Source: BMS3Bbin07 sp036244995 (GTDB lineage Bacteria; Nitrospirota; Thermodesulfovibrionia; Thermodesulfovibrionales; JdFR-85). From it: a stretch of 5,907 bases of DNA. The notes under the pieces are model-generated. The model made no database searches and had not been told where the DNA came from. It saw nothing but the letters and a program-made list of their open reading frames with translations. Shown here piece after piece: positions 5,600 through 5,907 of this stretch. Every line of letters begins with the position of its first letter. Position 1 is the first letter of the stretch. The stretch lies in the NCBI GenBank assembly GCA_036244995.1, contig BTTF01000111.1, forward strand, positions 1 to 5,907. The letters are read 5' to 3'. A program made the translations under genes and the position numbers.

Positions 5600-5620
5600 A
5601 CCCTGAACTTGTTTCAGGGT
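5600..5620. repeat. dispersed hairpin repeat (ACCCTGAA...TTCAGGGT)
   Basis: ACCCTGAA (5600-5607) and TTCAGGGT (5613-5620) form an 8-bp stem with loop CTTGT. The surrounding TTGTCACCCTGAACTTG and TTTCAGGGTCTC are, from memory, a common intergenic repeat in many bacterial genomes. No T-run follows, so it is not a standard terminator; it lies in the presumed leader of the downstream gene. Confidence 0.65.
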
Positions 5621-5683
5621 CTCATAAATTCGAGGATTTACACAAGAAACAAAAAAATAAATATTAAAGAGGGAGATATATAT

Positions 5684-5907
5684 ATGACCGAAAAGGGAAA
5701 GGTTTACCTGATTGATGTCACCAACCGTGACGGTGTTCAGACATCGCGGATTTTGCTTCCAAAGCTTTCAAAGACCATGATAAACCTCTATCTTGACGAG
5801 ATGGGTGTTTATCAGAGCGAGGTTGGTTTTCCAACCCTGAAACATGAGATAAACTATATCAACGCCAATATAGAGCTTGCACGTGTGGGACGGATAAAGA
5901 CCCTCCA
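5684..5907 (+). CDS. HMGL-like/DRE-TIM aldol enzyme, probable (Re)-citrate synthase (partial)
   Basis: The first 74 codons are present; the gene runs off the window. The N-terminal barrel strand carries DVTNRDGVQT (11-20), the DxTxRDGxQ signature of the isopropylmalate/homocitrate synthase superfamily, with Arg15 catalytic and Asp16 metal-binding by homology. The following KTMINLYLDEMGVYQSEVGF region agrees with what I recall of the (Re)-citrate synthase branch of anaerobes, which condenses acetyl-CoA and oxaloacetate with Re stereospecificity, feeding the TCA cycle and glutamate synthesis. Asn14 in place of the Leu usual in leuA/nifV proteins (DTTLRDG) favours that branch. Homocitrate or citramalate synthase remain possible because the C-terminal two thirds are missing. 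GGGAG at 5671-5675 is 8 nt before the ATG and fixes the start. No neighbour in the window belongs to the same pathway. Confidence 0.8.
   Translation, partial: MTEKGKVYLIDVTNRDGVQTSRILLPKLSKTMINLYLDEMGVYQSEVGFPTLKHEINYINANIELARVGRIKTL

Larger units (their letters stand above)
5365..5683. other. divergent intergenic region between rpiB and the citrate-synthase-like gene
   Basis: This 319-bp gap holds a promoter for each direction (5377-5405 minus, 5458-5487 plus), a short stretch resembling one end of the MITE-like element (AGAGACTGTGTTAAA, 5513-5527), a small palindrome TTTCATGAAA (5576-5585) and a dispersed hairpin (5600-5620). No convincing small gene, tRNA or classical riboswitch was recognised. 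Confidence 0.6.

Noticed and set aside
5600..5620. Hairpin as a Rho-independent terminator
   Set aside because: No U-run follows on either strand, and no gene ends just before it.

Overview
The window reads as an ordinary housekeeping stretch of a free-living bacterium. Its intergenic gaps carry dispersed repeats that look like small non-autonomous mobile elements. Gene content and style (rpiB-glyA-nrdR cluster, rsmD-coaD pair, a probable (Re)-type citrate synthase, many hairpins of the GTCATTCC...GGAATGAC type) suggest an anaerobic or facultative lineage such as Nitrospirota or a former deltaproteobacterial group. That placement is inference from memory of such genomes and no marker gene here proves it. 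I see no phage, CRISPR, toxin-antitoxin or defence module.

Layout. Positions 1-37 (minus) hold the first 12 codons of a gene that leaves the window, probably an exported protein. An alpha/beta hydrolase (120-932, minus) lies upstream of it in the same direction. A divergent intergenic region with a TATAAT box for each direction leads to rsmD (1071-1637, plus). Between rsmD and coaD sits a 137-bp inverted-repeat element (1636-1772) flanked by AAAT on both sides; its first two bases complete the rsmD stop codon. coaD (1809-2294) and queE (2295-2942) follow with no spacer. queE converges on nrdR (2946-3410, minus) with only 3 bp between stop codons.

The minus-strand cluster rpiB (4903-5364), glyA (3654-4889) and nrdR probably forms one transcription unit starting from a TTGACA-17-AATAAT promoter that overlaps the rpiB start. 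The 243-bp glyA-nrdR gap is filled by a second repeat: 19-bp inverted arms at 3454-3472 and 3617-3635, containing a partial copy of the rsmD-coaD element. Divergent from rpiB, a promoter near 5458-5487 faces an HMGL-like/DRE-TIM aldol enzyme starting at 5684 and cut by the window end. It is best read as a (Re)-citrate synthase or a homocitrate/isopropylmalate synthase relative. Its roughly 190-nt leader carries another dispersed hairpin.

Functionally the genes cover ribosome maturation (RsmD), coenzyme A synthesis (CoaD), queuosine precursor synthesis (QueE), deoxynucleotide control (NrdR), one-carbon/serine-glycine metabolism (GlyA), pentose phosphate interconversion (RpiB) and entry of acetyl-CoA into the TCA/glutamate route (citrate synthase-like). 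The most informative observations concern the repeats: a nearly reconstructable insertion event at the rsmD stop codon, the nested repeats between glyA and nrdR, and the very short, Shine-Dalgarno-poor leader of rpiB.
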